From positions 1 through 57,973 of the forward strand of contig DASYZR010000135.1 in NCBI GenBank assembly GCA_035945995.1: a stretch of 57,973 nucleotides of DNA, in the 5' to 3' direction. Positions within the stretch are counted from its first letter, which is position 1. Each line of letters starts with the position of its first letter. The position numbers and the translations under genes were made by a program. This document shows, one piece after another, positions 57,806 to 57,973 of the stretch. The DNA is from a bacterium. GTDB lineage: Bacteria; Sysuimicrobiota; Sysuimicrobiia; Sysuimicrobiales; Segetimicrobiaceae. The notes beneath the pieces were generated by a model, which did not search any database, was not told where the DNA came from, and saw nothing but the letters and a program-made list of their open reading frames with translations.

Positions 57806-57973
57806 CCTGGACCGCGTCAACGTCGCGGCCGGAACTTCGGGGCGCGGCAGTCTCGGATGAGGACATCGAATACTACCTGTCTTATCTAGACGATCAAAAC
57901 ACAAAACATGGACTGGTAGAGTTACCGCAATGGCTCCTGCGTTCGTTGTGGCGTTCGGAACCGCGCGGTGTCC
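57802..57973 (+). CDS. Start of an unidentified gene, cut by the window end
   Basis: A GTG overlapping the E2 stop (GTGA) opens a frame that runs without a stop to the end of the window (VTWTASTSRPELRGAAVSDE, then DIEYYLSYLDDQNTKHGLVE). The overlap matches the coupling style of this operon. At 57 codons nothing is recognisable; a dihydrolipoyl dehydrogenase start would show a GxGxxG motif by now, and none is seen. Confidence 0.4.
   Translation, partial: MTWTASTSRPELRGAAVSDEDIEYYLSYLDDQNTKHGLVELPQWLLRSLWRSEPRGV

Noticed and set aside
1-57973. CRISPR arrays, rRNA genes, replication origins
   Set aside because: No regularly spaced repeat series, no rRNA-like conserved stretch and no DnaA-box cluster was seen on reading the window.

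Overview
The window is bacterial and has two textures. Positions 1 to about 18.9 kb are very GC-rich, and genes there run nearly end to end with GTG starts and ATGA/GTGA overlaps. From the tRNA-Thr at 18,947 rightwards the DNA is visibly less GC-rich, except for the two glyoxylate-shunt genes (49.9-52.8 kb), which look like the left flank again. The gene mix suggests a high-GC soil or sediment bacterium, perhaps from a little-cultured phylum; that placement is a guess.

Region 1 (1-18.9 kb, chromosomal backbone) holds an alkyltransferase-like DNA repair protein, a 14-residue lysine-rich mini-gene, a large LuxR-type ATPase regulator, secreted proteins including a cupredoxin, an M29 aminopeptidase, an SDR/unknown/thioredoxin reductase operon, pyruvate kinase, an MTH1187-like plus YkoP-like pair, a lipid kinase/glycolipid glycosyltransferase/MFS operon, gamma-glutamyltransferase, a STAS protein, and two tandemly duplicated small basic KGG-motif proteins.

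Region 2 (18,977-28,679) is a 9.7 kb island in the 3' half of tRNA-Thr(CGT), bounded by a 55-bp direct repeat of the tRNA 3' end. Cargo: a DHA2 drug-efflux MFS, an NTF2-like protein, two AraC regulators, a VOC protein, a methyltransferase, an FAD oxidoreductase with a divergent MerR regulator and a MerR-type promoter, and a DUF4160/DUF2442 pair, plus IS3 and IS630 remnants and two miniature inverted-repeat elements. No integrase is recognisable. The right repeat is interrupted by an IS1111-type IS110-family element (28,680-30,206) whose 330-bp downstream non-coding part probably encodes the bridge RNA. Beyond it (30,207 onward) the sequence that normally follows the left att site occurs again, which suggests that a second tandem island starts there.

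Region 3 (30.9 kb to the end) is a large catabolic supercluster, perhaps on that second island. Operon A (31,991-39,840, divergent from a LysR regulator) encodes a free-standing lipoyl-domain protein, E1 alpha and E1 beta of a 2-oxoacid dehydrogenase, a dipeptide/opine-type ABC importer without ATPases, a ureohydrolase and a class IV aminotransferase. Operon B (40,325 to the end) starts with an apparently autoregulated GntR/FadR gene, followed by a second class IV aminotransferase, a polar amino acid ABC importer, a second lipoyl/E1 alpha/E1 beta set, a cystathionine-lyase-like enzyme, a VOC protein, lipoyl synthase, malate synthase, isocitrate lyase, an enolase-superfamily enzyme, a urocanase homologue with a rewritten active-site loop, a DUF917 (S-methyl-thiohydantoin desulfurase-type) protein, and an E2 acyltransferase core with no lipoyl domain.

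The working model is import of amino-acid-like (guanidino, imidazole or S-methylated) compounds, removal of urea, amine or thiol groups, oxidative decarboxylation of the 2-oxoacid by a split E1/lipoyl/E2 complex loaded by the local LipA, and acetyl-CoA use through the glyoxylate shunt. The split, duplicated dehydrogenase and the urocanase-variant/DUF917 pair are the most unusual parts.
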